Shown one piece after another: positions 41,413 to 52,075 of a stretch of DNA of 64,000 nt; within the stretch, counting starts at the first letter, position 1; every line of letters starts with the position of its first letter. The notes below the pieces were generated by a model that had not been told where the DNA came from, made no database searches, and saw only the letters and a program-made list of their open reading frames with translations. The stretch is from Petasospora fabianii (taxonomy: Eukaryota; Ascomycota; Saccharomycetes; Phaffomycetales; Wickerhamomycetaceae), in assembly GCA_022641835.1 (NCBI GenBank), contig CP048716.1, positions 1,860,001 to 1,924,000 on the forward strand, read 5' to 3'. Both the position numbers and the translations under genes were made by a program.

Positions 41413-44127
41413 TTAGCTAAGCTCTGTCTCGTAGTGCATGTGCATGTCAGCACCTGCCTGGTTGTCCAGCCAATCGAGATCATCGTTGAATAGGCCAAGA
41501 ATATCATCCGTGGTGAACGTAGCTGGGTCAACAGGGATAGCACCATTACTAACTAAACCCTGTGCTTCGTGAATGCCAGACTTGTCAGCACTACGAGGGA
41601 TGAGGTCCCTGATCCAGTATGGATTGTTACCTTCAAAAAGACTTTGGAGGTCTGGCTGAACCACTGGTGATGCTGGATCAAAAGTTGCAGAGACTGGCGC
41701 AATCTGTGGTGGTGTGTTGCTGAGAGGTGGACTTGGTGCATGGTACTTCTGCTGCGCGTATCCCAGTGAGGGATTGGCGATTGGTATGGTCGAGGCAGTT
41801 GATACTTCTGAAGCTGGTGATTTGATCGATGTAATCACCTCTTGAATATCGGTTTGCATGATCGCTGTTAAGTGCTCAATCTCATGATCGAGAAGACCCA
41901 TCAAAAAGTTATTCTGTGCCTCACTCTCTGAGGAGATGTAGTTGACACCCTGTGGTGCTTGCTTCGACATCTCCGTAGCCTTCTTGAAATTGAATGACGG
42001 ATCTTTCATAATCTCGAGGAAATAGGTCATACCAACAACATGTCTAGCAGAGTTGTAGTAACCCTCATTCACCAACTTTGTAACATGAACACCTCTTTCA
42101 ATCTGAATTAGGACTGTATCATATAGGTCCTGAAGTATTCTTACTGTCTTGAGCCCAGCAGATGTCATCCCTACACTTTGAAATGTTGTGAAGAGGTGCG
42201 ACGCCTTTCCTAGGAGGGACCCGAGCAGGGCCAACGAACGAGACATGACAGGGAATACCAATGATCTGAGGAAAATGGAGCACATGTTAGAGAAATATGT
42301 GTTGATGTTGTAACAGATGTTAAGAACCATATCAATCATTGTGACTGAAACCTTCAAACCGTCTGCGCATGTGGTGTACACCATGCGTGTGTCGTTCTTC
42401 TTTTGGAAATGACCCATCAATCTTGACTGAAGACCCAACAGCAAAGAGTAAACACTGAAGAGATCATTGAGGCCCTTCATCTTCCAGCAAATAGAGTATG
42501 GGGACATTACAATATCCTCAATGGATGGGATTGTCTCCAAGTAGTGCTTCAACTCAGTAATAACATTGAACATATCGCTCACAAGTGGTGGATCACCTTT
42601 AGCAAAACAAATCAAGCAAATCTTCCTAAATAACTTCACCAGTCTGTCTGAGGATATATAGCTCTCGTCAATCATTTTCTCAACTTCACTCTCTGTAGAA
42701 TTTCCCGGGTTTGGCAAATCCGTATTGTAAATATCCTCACTTTGACACAATGGCAACGCTCCAACTGTGGCGGCAGTCATAGCATCCATATGCAAGATAT
42801 GATGCCAAATACGTCTGGCAAGACGCTCATACACAGGGAAGTGGCTACCACTACCCCATGTCAGTGCTGTAGTTGCAGGATCAATATGAAGACCCATTGT
42901 CATGGCAAGCGAGTAGATCGTACCCATGAGGATACGACCTTCACTTTGATCAGAGACATCGTCATCCTCGGGACAAAAATGGTTATAGTATTTGAGCAAG
43001 ACGAGTAGCTGGATGAGACAAAGTGAGTATGGTTTTCTGGTCATGTTGTAGTTGTTATCGATGCATCTCTTGGCGATGGCCTGGAATATTCCTGTGTTGT
43101 AGTTCCTCATTAGTTTGAGATGTGGTACGGATTCGTATTGATCCTGTTGAATGCACATGTTTGTGAGCCCGACGACGACAAGCAGTTCGCACAGAACTAT
43201 GTCCGGGTATGCAAGTGGAGTATTGGATTTTGCTGGAGGAATGATAACTTGAATTTGATCAGGACCGTCCCATGGACCGATGAGGTGAGGCAGTTGGTTC
43301 TCCATGAACATCTTGCGATCAAGGATTGGACAAATGGCATGCATCCGATCGAAGTATATATTGCAGAGCTCCTTGACTGCCCAACGTGGTGGTAAGAGTG
43401 GGGTGACCAGTTCAGCCAGTGATGCCTTGGTGTCCTTGATTGTCCGGCATTCGATCTTCTGTGTGGCCTTCTTTTGCCTCATGAATCTGTACTGCGAAAG
43501 AAGAATGGAGAGATCCTTGGAAACGTGTTGACCTGAGCTTTCTGATGGCTGATTTGAAATAGCAGAGGAACTAGCAATGAATCCCGTGTAGTTGCCCATG
43601 TTCTTCTCGAAACTGCTCCATGTGTACAGCCAGAGTATGCGGAGATGTGGGTCTTGCTTGATGGAATACGCCGGTGAAAGGGCCCCGTAATGCTCGATAC
43701 GACACTTCCGGAGGATGAAGGGCACAATGAAGGGCATGTAATCATAGATCTGGACCTGTTCCGATGGGTTATAAGGACGAGTAAGTGACCTGGATGGCCT
43801 TGTAGAGTCGCCCAGCGTGGTAAAGAGAGAAGTATCGCTTCCCTTGAGAGCCGTCTCAATATTCCGTAGACTGCTCACGATCTTCATGAGCTCCTGCCTG
43901 GAAACATCAGGCACGGCCTCCTGGGAGAGAACTCTCCATGGAAACTCCTCGTAGGTGCATGTGTCCACCGTATTGCGCTTGGTGCACTGGCCACATGCCG
44001 GCTTAGCCTTGTCACATTTGACCTTTCTCTTGCGACAGACGGTACACGAGTTGGGCACACGGGCCCGCTTGCGCATCTCCTCGTCCAGGGATAAGTGGAC
44101 TGCGCCCGTGGAGCTATCGATGCCCAT
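41413..44127 (-). CDS. HAP1-like zinc-cluster transcription factor, paralogue 3
   Basis: 904 residues. The cluster reads CTVCRKRKVKCDKAKPAC then GQCTKRNTVDTC; it is the only member in which the residues before the last Cys (HL in the others) are DT. The block SPAYSIKQDPHLRILWLYTW and HFCPEDDDVSDQSEGRI follow in the same order as its neighbours. The C-terminus has TTDDILGLFNDDLDWL (872-887), a variant of the shared acidic/aromatic motif, preceded by Pro/Ser/Gln-rich linker. No intron and no CPV heme motifs. Its 208 bp upstream gap ends at the PDX3 stop, so its promoter is very short or overlaps PDX3. Confidence 0.9.
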   Translation of the reverse strand: MGIDSSTGAVHLSLDEEMRKRARVPNSCTVCRKRKVKCDKAKPACGQCTKRNTVDTCTYEEFPWRVLSQEAVPDVSRQELMKIVSSLRNIETALKGSDTSLFTTLGDSTRPSRSLTRPYNPSEQVQIYDYMPFIVPFILRKCRIEHYGALSPAYSIKQDPHLRILWLYTWSSFEKNMGNYTGFIASSSAISNQPSESSGQHVSKDLSILLSQYRFMRQKKATQKIECRTIKDTKASLAELVTPLLPPRWAVKELCNIYFDRMHAICPILDRKMFMENQLPHLIGPWDGPDQIQVIIPPAKSNTPLAYPDIVLCELLVVVGLTNMCIQQDQYESVPHLKLMRNYNTGIFQAIAKRCIDNNYNMTRKPYSLCLIQLLVLLKYYNHFCPEDDDVSDQSEGRILMGTIYSLAMTMGLHIDPATTALTWGSGSHFPVYERLARRIWHHILHMDAMTAATVGALPLCQSEDIYNTDLPNPGNSTESEVEKMIDESYISSDRLVKLFRKICLICFAKGDPPLVSDMFNVITELKHYLETIPSIEDIVMSPYSICWKMKGLNDLFSVYSLLLGLQSRLMGHFQKKNDTRMVYTTCADGLKVSVTMIDMVLNICYNINTYFSNMCSIFLRSLVFPVMSRSLALLGSLLGKASHLFTTFQSVGMTSAGLKTVRILQDLYDTVLIQIERGVHVTKLVNEGYYNSARHVVGMTYFLEIMKDPSFNFKKATEMSKQAPQGVNYISSESEAQNNFLMGLLDHEIEHLTAIMQTDIQEVITSIKSPASEVSTASTIPIANPSLGYAQQKYHAPSPPLSNTPPQIAPVSATFDPASPVVQPDLQSLFEGNNPYWIRDLIPRSADKSGIHEAQGLVSNGAIPVDPATFTTDDILGLFNDDLDWLDNQAGADMHMHYETELS

Positions 44128-44335
44128 TTGACACCTGGATTCTCGGTGTGTTGAGATAGAGTGATGTGAGTCGATGTGCTGACAGAATGAAGCTGAATCT
44201 TTTGACTTTTTGGCCTTCGGATTTCGGGGCGTCGGCCGCGGGTGGTCTGTTTAAGTGCCGGATGCTCACAGACACGTTAAAGACGACGTAATAAACTACG
44301 TAAGGATACAAAGCACGTATATATGTTCATTCGGA

Positions 44336-45054
44336 TCATGGGGCAATTCTCACTTTCTGCCACTCGGCGTCCTCGTTCTCACGTCTGAACACCACACGGT
44401 CGTGGAGACGAGAAGCTCCTCCCTGCCAGAACTCAATCTCGAGTGGCACGATTCTCAGTCCACCCCAGTACTCAGGACAAGGAACCTTTTCCTGGCCCTC
44501 AAACTGCTTCTCACGCTGCTTGTAAATGTCCTCCAGCTCCTGGCGGTCCTTGATCACCGAGGACTGGGGACTCGACCATGCTCCAATCTGGGAACCCCTT
44601 GGACGGGTCGAAAAGTATCTCTCGGAGGTCTCCCTGTCAACAAACTCCGTCTTTCCCTCAACACGCACCTGTCTCTGAAGGTTCTTCCAGAACCAGGTCA
44701 GGGCAGCCTGTGGATTTGACTTGATATCGCGGGCTTTCTTGCTCTTGTCCCAGTTGGAGTACACGATGAACCCACGGTGATCGAGCTCCTTCAGGAGCAC
44801 CACACGGGACGACACGCGGCCAGAGGGCAGTTCAGCCGTGGCAAAGTTGACAGATTCTGGAATCTGCTCGACCTTGAAGGCCTCATCGAACCAAGCTTTG
44901 AACTGGACGATTGGGTCCTCGTCTACCTGTGAGGTGTCGAGTGAGCCCTTCTCGTACTGATAAGTTGGTGGGGCGACTGCGCGAGGGTATTAGTACTGCT
45001 TAACAATCATCTCCAAAATGGACACATACAGACTAGGGGTTTCTCGTCTGGCAT
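44336..45054 (-). CDS. PDX3: Pyridoxamine 5'-phosphate oxidase Pdx3, one intron
   Basis: Exon 1 is 45030-45054 (MPDEKPLV plus one base); exon 2 is 44336-44976. The 53 nt intron 44977-45029 has GTATGT, TACTAAT and GCGCAG. The spliced protein is 221 aa (228 in S. cerevisiae) and reads PLVFAPPTYQYEK across the junction, matching PIIFAPETYQYDK. FMN/PLP-binding blocks are intact: PSGRVSSRVVLLKELDHRGF, FFWKNL-type NLQRQVRVEG, TRPRGSQIGAWSS, and the end EYWGGLRIVPLEIEFWQGG. It oxidises PNP and PMP to pyridoxal phosphate in the cytosol. It is the only unrelated gene inside the HAP1-family array. PLP is also the cofactor of Hem1 (heme synthesis), a loose thematic link only. Confidence 0.96.
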
Positions 45055-45277
45055 TTTGAATGGTTTCTTCTTCACAGAGCTGAATGAACGGACAAACGTT
45101 CTGCGGAGCATTGACGATTCCCAGGAAAAGTCTCGTGGTTTTATAGTGATGCTTTGAGTCATGAGCTGCCCCCAATTCCCCAGCCCAAGCTTCCGCGACT
45201 TCCGTTTTGGGTCATCACCGCGCCACTTAGCTGCACTACAAAGGAATTCATTTTAATACTGTCCTTTCCTATATGAA

Positions 45278-48131
45278 TCACAGTCCTCTAAGATCCTTCT
45301 TATCCAGATTCAGCAAGTTGTAGTCCTCGAAGAATCCAAACAGGCTGGCATACTCATCGTCCGACAACGACGTTGGATCATACTGCATCGCACTGTGCAC
45401 TGGCGCCGAAGTTGATCCTCTGGTGTTACTAAAGATCTCATTCATGTTCACAGGCACATCATTTAGTGTAGATCTTGGCAATGGCGACTTTGCTGTCACA
45501 GAGTCCACCGTTGGGTCGTAGAACTGTCCATTACCAGCACCGCTAGGATTCGAAGTTGGCGGTCTTCCACTGCCCGTTGCTGTTAATGGCTGCAATACCT
45601 CATTCAAATTGTGCTCGGTCTTGGCCTTGAGATAAGCCAGCTCAGAATCCATTAATAACATAATGAAGTTACTCTTCGGAATGTCATCAGCGGTTATCAC
45701 ATGTATCTCATGCGACATGTTACCATTGGCTGGCATTTTGTCACGAGCAGTCGATTGAGCAGCCTGCTTAGCAGCCTTGTCAAAGTCGAATAATGGATCA
45801 CTCACCTGGTCAAAGAACATCTTCATAGCCAGTAAGATTTTCTGAGAGTTGTAATAGCCCGTGCTGACAGTGCTCATGAGCTGGATTGAACCGTTCATGT
45901 TGGACAACAGCGAGTAAAAGAGATCGTTGATACAGTTCATTCTTGTCACGTCAGTCGGGGAGATCAACTTACGACACTGCGACAACTTGGCAAGAACACC
46001 ACCGATCAAAAGTATAGCCTTCTCAATGGCGAGGTAAGCAACTGGTCTCAGCATCACTTTGTGACCACGGTCAAAATAGAGGTCCATGTTGTAGTACATG
46101 TTCAAAGAGGAGTTCAAGATCTTCATCGTCAATGTCAACGATTCATCAAAGTACTCAAACACCTTCTTCGTGTTACCAGTGGAGAAAAAGTGGTTCAAAA
46201 GACGTGACTTCAGAGCCAGAAGCAATGAGTTCATCTCATAGAGATAAGACACCTTCTTAGCCTTGACATATGACTTCACGTTGGAATCACCCAAAATACT
46301 CTTCAAACTTCCAAAGTTAACAGACATAAAGTTTTCAATCTCCCTCACCAAGTGAACCATTTGCAACACAGTTGGTTTTCTGCGTATGTTGAAACACGTA
46401 TTGGCAATCTTTCTGTACAATGCCGTCTTCTTATCTACCAGCTTGAAGTCCTCAACCACGTATGAATCAACATCATCCATGAATTCCTCCGCTTCTGGTA
46501 ACTTGGTATCGTAGATGGCTTCATTTGTACAGTTAGGAGCAACACCAAGCGAGACAGCCTGAGTGGCATCCAACTCCAAGATCTTATGCCACATTTTTCT
46601 CCACAACTGACCATACGATTGAGTCTTTGGAGATTTGATTAAGCTCACCAGCTCATTTGGATCCGTCTGTAGTCCCAATGATAAAGCCACAGAGTAAATC
46701 GTACCCATCATGATTCTACCTCCGGAACCATCACTGACATCATCATCCTCTGGACAGTAGCGGAAATACATCTTCAAGTACAGCAGCAATTGCAGCACTC
46801 TTAGACTGTATGACTTTCTCAAGAAGTTATACTGATCAAGACACTTACGAGCAATCATCACATGGCCAGCATTGATGTCCACGTTTTTGATACACTCAAA
46901 TTCTTGTTTGTTGTAATCCTCTGGCTCGAGTGTAATTTGTCCGAACCTCATCATCAGGAACAACAAGCCAATGGTGGCATAATCATACTTCGAGCTGATG
47001 ACAACCTTAGTTGGACGAGCTTCGATTTCATTCCAGGTATCAAAAATCGATTCAAGCTCACCGAAGAAGGAATTTTCATTGACAAACGGCAAAATTGGAT
47101 ATACAACTTTGAAAAATCTGAAACAGAGTGTCATGATACACTTACGACTTGGTAATGAACGAATGATAATGTCATTCAGACTCACATCGGAGTTCAAGAG
47201 ATCCTCAGTGCTCTTCTTCACAATCTGTTTCTGCTTTTTCAACTCAAGGAATTCAAGGAAACTCTGATGATCTAGAGACACTTGCTTGGCAGGACTTTCC
47301 GGGTATCCATCATTTCGAGCACCACGCATCTTACTCTGTAGGCTGATGTCAAAATTCTTCCAAAGATGTGCCCAGACAATCTTGAGGTGTGGATCTTTCT
47401 TGATGATGGTCTTTGGGTCAAGACCTCCGTGATATTCTAGTCTAGACTTCTTGATAACGAATGGGATGTAGCCAAAGATTTCAATAGTTTCATCTGGGTT
47501 GAAATCGTATTGTGGAGCAGCAGCACGCTGTGGGCTTCCAAGGAAGTCAGCCCCTCCGGAGAAGCCGTATGGCCCAGCAGCAGCATGAGAGTGGTTAGTT
47601 GATTGTGGTGGTTCTTGGTAGGTGCTTCCAGATCTGGCAAGATCGGAGACAGCAATGGAGGCTTCAATGTGTTTGACACGAGCAGCGAGTTCATCAAAGA
47701 CTTGTTTAGATGACGCTTGGTCCGATGGGGTGGAGTTCACAGCACCGGAGATGGATGGCTGTCTGGTCGGGTCGACAGATGGAGGGCTCGTAGGCTTGGG
47801 CCCACGCCAGAGATCCTTGGAGTTCACCCAGAGAGGTTCTTCAAAATGACAAAGATGAGGGACATTGCTTTTTGCACAACTGCCACAAGTTGGACGAATC
47901 TTGTCACACTTTGGTTATCGGTGTTAGTGTCTCAGGGAAGGTAAAAATGAGAGCGGAAAGAGGGAGAAAACATACCTTAATTTTACGCTTTCGGCAGACG
48001 GAGCACGAGGTTGGAACCCTCATACGTCTGCGGTGCATCTTGTCATTATCAGGGGGAGAGCTGTCGCTGCTGTCCTTGTTGGTGCTATCCATTGTGGCTG
48101 CGACTTGGGTGGGACGATTCTCCTCGGCCAT
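45278..48131 (-). CDS. HAP1-like zinc-cluster transcription factor, paralogue 4, one intron
   Basis: Exon 1 is 47976-48131 (52 codons, MAEENRPTQVAATMDST onward); exon 2 is 45278-47908. The 67 nt intron 47909-47975 has GTATGT, CACTAAC and an unusual AAAG acceptor. The product is 928 aa. Splicing completes the cluster CSVCRKRKIK | CDKIRPTCGSC and NVPHLCHF, with the junction exactly before the third Cys; without it no zinc cluster exists. The block DPKTIIKKDPHLKIVWAHLW, the motif RYCPEDDDVSDGSGGRI and the C-terminal SDDEYASLFGFFEDYNLL (901-918) are shared with paralogues 1 to 3. It ends LRGL like paralogue 2. No CPV motifs. Confidence 0.9.
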
Positions 48132-48532
48132 AGCGGTGTAGCGGAGTAGGGGCTCGGACTTGAGTAAAAGAAGCGTTCACAGCGAGTTCCAGGGTGACTT
48201 TAGGTCTATACAGGAGCTCAGAGTCGAAGTCGAACTTCTGGTGGCAACTGGCAATGGGTGAATAATTCTGGCAAGAGTTTATAGCAGATGGGAAGGAGAA
48301 TACTAGCCGACTCGTCTTTAGGCAAACGGATTTTCCTCCGAGTTGGCCGGACGAAATCAAACTTTCGCGGAAAATTAAGCCGTTGCTATGGTGATATATC
48401 GGGGCTTACGGATTTTAAACGCAGGGTATCACCGATGCCACCCGGTCAATCACCGGGCCACTGGGTAGTCCTCTACAGAGGGTTTATCCTATATTTCTTC
48501 GTCAAATTAGCACCTGTGTAAGGACAAGAAGA
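48132..48532. other. Intergenic region between paralogue 4 and HAP1
   Basis: This 401 bp is the upstream region of paralogue 4 and the downstream region of HAP1. It holds CGG/CCG-containing short repeats (for example CCCGGTCAATCACCGGG near 48442-48458) that could bind zinc-cluster factors. No gene was recognised. Confidence 0.5.
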
Positions 48533-51500
48533 TCAAGAGAACCAGTTGCCGTTAATCATCGCGTTGAAGTCCATTGGAGGAATGCCCATCTCGCTTGGGT
48601 CAAGGTTCATGTTGGCCATCTCTGAAATGAAGCCACCGGCACCTGCTGGATTACCGGCATTCAAATTCACACCAAACATGTCTCCGAGAGATCTGTCTGC
48701 GACGTCGTTCAAGTCAGCGAGAGCTTCAGGTGGAGCCATGGCTGGAAGATCCGAACCATCAATCTCAGAAAGCCCCGTTGCGCTTCCAGCGTTCATGAAT
48801 GGGAATGGAGATGTAGCCGATGCAGTTCTATGGCCATACTCTGGCGTCGGAACACTAAATATGCCGAAACCAGGAGATGATGCAGTTGGCGGGAGGTCCT
48901 GTACCATCTGCTGTGTGGGTGGTTGAAGAGGTGGTTCCTGCTGGTGGGCCTGGAGGCGCTGCTGCATGTGTGGTGGCGCCTGAGACATCTGCTCGATATG
49001 GTGCTTGTGATGCTTGTGTGGACACTGCTCAGTGGCAAGCAGTGTGCCTGCTGCACGATTGTTAGCTGTCGATCTTGTAGCACTCTCCTCAGCACGCATG
49101 AATACTGGACACTTTCTCAACTCCTCCTCATCGGCGGAAAGAACTAATGGAACCGAGTTCAAAAGAGTGGACACCTCACCAGTATTGTTTTCAACACGCT
49201 TAACATTCTCCGTCTTCACAATAGATTTGACAGAGTTGGTGGGTTTCTTTAGCAAAGTAATAAAGAAGTACACAGCCTTCGCCATTCTCCAGCTATAGGG
49301 GTATTTCTTACCAAGTTTCTCAGATAACACCTCAAACTTCACCATATGGTCCAACAAAATCGTAGCCAGCATCTCACCAGAATTCACATCCACATCGAAA
49401 ATAGAAGAAGCCGAGTCATCCTTAATCTCAATGTTGTCAAGGTCATGGTTGGTGTTATCAATTTCGTGCACACCATTACCATCAATATTCTTCTGTGTAT
49501 TTGATGGAGAGATAGAGCCATTTCCAGTATTTTTCTCTGTTGTATTTTGAACCACAGTAGCCCTCATGTATGGCCCACATCTGGATCTCAAAATTAACGA
49601 AACCATAAACTGCATCGAACGGTGACCAACAAGAAGTAATAGAGGAGAAAGGATCAGATCAGCACCAGGACCGAAGTATTCTAAGCCGCAATCGAAGAAA
49701 AGTGTGCAGTTCCTGTATCCTTCAAGTGCACAGTTGAGAGCCTTCTGAGCGTAGTTCTTGGCAATAACGGCAATCTCAGCATCCTGTGCGCCTCTTGGTT
49801 CGAAGTGCACGTACAAGATGTAGTTCAACAAGTAGATCAGCATGTTCACCATAACGTGTGCTCTGAATTGGATGGCTCTCGTACCTGACGAAAACAATGG
49901 TTCACTCTTGGCTCTGTGAACTAGGATCTTTCCAAGCTGAGGGAGGGCGAATTCATCCTGAGTAACACCGAATCCACTGATACTGTGTTGAAGCTCTTTG
50001 ATGAGAGCATCCACCTGTGTTCTCTTTGCTGGAGAATTGACATTGAGCAACACTTTCATCGTTTTTGAGATCAGGGTGTCAAGCTTGGCCTGAGTATGGA
50101 TATTCTTGATGACACTTAACTCTCTCATATCATCCTTGAATTCCTCAAGATCAAGTCCATCCTTCTGTGCTCCTGGAACCATGGTATCTGAGAACTCATC
50201 ATGTCCCTGCAGGCCCCTCGGACAGCCAAGATTAACACTCTGACTGACATCAAGCGACACCAAGGCAAACCAGATCTTTCTCCATAGATGTCTCTGTCTT
50301 TCATTACCGAAATTTTCAAAGTTCTTTGGATCACGGTGCAAGCCGATACTGATGGCCATCTGGATGATCATACCAAGGAAGATCTGGGAGTCACCACCAT
50401 CGGCTCCATCACCATCTTCTGGAGAGTACATGAAGTAGAATCTCATATAGAGAGCACATTGAACAATTTTCAAACTGGACTTTCTCATCAGCTTCAAGTT
50501 AGAGAAGCAATGCTTGACACACTCCACAAGTTCCAATGGGATCTCGTTCTCTGGTTTTTGCAAAATAGCGAGGGCTTCCTGATCCTCTGGATAAGTTTTG
50601 GTGTTGATAGATTTACCCAGGATTTTGTTCGAGTTGTTGATTGGCAAAGTGTTCCAAACAAGTCTAAGAATGATACAGACAGTACCAACGAGGGCAAAGT
50701 CAATACCCGATCTGATGTTCATGGTGATATTCTGATCCTTGTCATCTGCACTTCCCATGATCCTCTTGACATCTTCCTTGAACGTCTCCTCGTCAACGTA
50801 TGGCAAGTAGACGTATAACACTTCAAAGAATCTCTCAATGAACAACCAAAGTACTTTTTTCGTAGGCAAGTACTTTTTCATCATGTCGACTGGATTAGCC
50901 TTGAAATCATCTGGAGACACTTTTCTTCCAGCGCTCTTGGTGCTGTCACTCGAGTTACTGCGTACCGTTTTCTTCTTCTTGTGAGGATTATCAAGTGGTA
51001 CACCGAAGTTCATACCACTTTCATCAGCTTGGAATCCACCCAAAAATCTATTATCACCAATCATAAGTGGACAGACACGATCATCCTCTTCAGTGGCTGG
51101 TGTCTCCTTGTTCTCTGAGGAAGATCTGTCATCATCGCCATCCTCAGTGTCATCCTCACGAGCTCTCTTAGAAGATGGTATCGAAACCGGCGCTTCATCG
51201 TTCTCCTCGAGGTCATGGGAAACTGGGCACTTGCCCATACCTTGAGCCTTACCCGAGACTGGGCATGTTTGATGTGGTTGTACTTTGGACTGTACCGGTG
51301 ATCTTTGTTTCTGCGTCGTTGTATTCTTGAAGATTTCTGTGTGAGCAACGGGGCACTTACCTATTGAGGTGCCTTGACTGGTATCACCTGATTGACGGGG
51401 TTGGGATACAGTAGTACCGGCTGAGGGAATGATTGTGTTCTGTGATGGCTTTGGTCTGGCATGTTTTCTGAATTTAAACTCTTCAACCTGTTTTCGCATC

Positions 51501-52075
51501 TTAAAGATGTGGGCCCAGAGGACTCGTAAATATGGATCACCTTTCATGATGGCGAGCCAGGACGTAGCACCTAAATGTACTGTAGTGGTTGACTTAATGT
51601 GGAGCATATCAAATTTCTTACCAAGGTTTAAGCTGTCGTTTTCATTCTCTTCTGAGCTTGAGTCTCCTGAGAGCTCTTGCGGTGATAATGGAACATCATG
51701 GTGATGGCTGTGCTGTAGTTGCTGTTCGAGCTGTGCAATCTTCTCTTTGAGTCTCTCAACTTCGTTGTCGGCCGTCTCACCATTGGTGAGTTCTTCGTTG
51801 GAAAGAGGCTGTGCCCACGGTGGATCGATGTAGTGACAGAGATGGGCAACTCCAGTCCTCTCACATGCAGCACAAACGGGTCTTCTCTTGTCACATTTAA
51901 CCTTCCTTCTTCTGCAAATGGTACATGAAATGGGTACTCTGTTCCGCTTTTTGTTGTTTTTAGTATCTTTGTCCTTGTCCTTTTTAGATGACTTGGTTGT
52001 CTTAATCTCCTTTTGTTCGTGAACTTCGAATTCGAAGTCGCTCATTTCAGAAGGACGCTCCTTCTTTGGTGCCAT
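48533..52075 (-). CDS. HAP1: Heme-responsive zinc-cluster activator Hap1
   Basis: 1180 residues. The cluster (Cys51 to Cys80) sits in RNRVPISCTICRRRKVKC and ends GVAHLCHYIDPPW, nearly as in S. cerevisiae Hap1. A coiled coil follows (about 103-122). The block FDMLHIKSTTTVHLGATSWL then IMKGDPYLRVLWAHIF (about 156-191) matches Hap1 FDLLHIKSNGTIHLGATHWL. Heme motifs with the CP core: GKCPVAH (Cys241), QTCPVSG (271), GKCPVSH (283) and RVCPLMI (335). A further RKCPVFM at Cys989 lies where Hap1 has its C-terminal HRM7 (KCPVY). Hap1 activates respiration and sterol genes when heme, and so oxygen, is available. The DNA-contact arm upstream is very Lys-rich. No intron. The C-terminus is Gln/Pro/Met-rich and differs from the neighbours. 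Confidence 0.93.
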   Translation of the reverse strand: MAPKKERPSEMSDFEFEVHEQKEIKTTKSSKKDKDKDTKNNKKRNRVPISCTICRRRKVKCDKRRPVCAACERTGVAHLCHYIDPPWAQPLSNEELTNGETADNEVERLKEKIAQLEQQLQHSHHHDVPLSPQELSGDSSSEENENDSLNLGKKFDMLHIKSTTTVHLGATSWLAIMKGDPYLRVLWAHIFKMRKQVEEFKFRKHARPKPSQNTIIPSAGTTVSQPRQSGDTSQGTSIGKCPVAHTEIFKNTTTQKQRSPVQSKVQPHQTCPVSGKAQGMGKCPVSHDLEENDEAPVSIPSSKRAREDDTEDGDDDRSSSENKETPATEEDDRVCPLMIGDNRFLGGFQADESGMNFGVPLDNPHKKKKTVRSNSSDSTKSAGRKVSPDDFKANPVDMMKKYLPTKKVLWLFIERFFEVLYVYLPYVDEETFKEDVKRIMGSADDKDQNITMNIRSGIDFALVGTVCIILRLVWNTLPINNSNKILGKSINTKTYPEDQEALAILQKPENEIPLELVECVKHCFSNLKLMRKSSLKIVQCALYMRFYFMYSPEDGDGADGGDSQIFLGMIIQMAISIGLHRDPKNFENFGNERQRHLWRKIWFALVSLDVSQSVNLGCPRGLQGHDEFSDTMVPGAQKDGLDLEEFKDDMRELSVIKNIHTQAKLDTLISKTMKVLLNVNSPAKRTQVDALIKELQHSISGFGVTQDEFALPQLGKILVHRAKSEPLFSSGTRAIQFRAHVMVNMLIYLLNYILYVHFEPRGAQDAEIAVIAKNYAQKALNCALEGYRNCTLFFDCGLEYFGPGADLILSPLLLLVGHRSMQFMVSLILRSRCGPYMRATVVQNTTEKNTGNGSISPSNTQKNIDGNGVHEIDNTNHDLDNIEIKDDSASSIFDVDVNSGEMLATILLDHMVKFEVLSEKLGKKYPYSWRMAKAVYFFITLLKKPTNSVKSIVKTENVKRVENNTGEVSTLLNSVPLVLSADEEELRKCPVFMRAEESATRSTANNRAAGTLLATEQCPHKHHKHHIEQMSQAPPHMQQRLQAHQQEPPLQPPTQQMVQDLPPTASSPGFGIFSVPTPEYGHRTASATSPFPFMNAGSATGLSEIDGSDLPAMAPPEALADLNDVADRSLGDMFGVNLNAGNPAGAGGFISEMANMNLDPSEMGIPPMDFNAMINGNWFS

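Noticed and set aside
44255-44719. 154-codon plus-strand open frame opposite PDX3
   Set aside because: Antisense shadow of PDX3.
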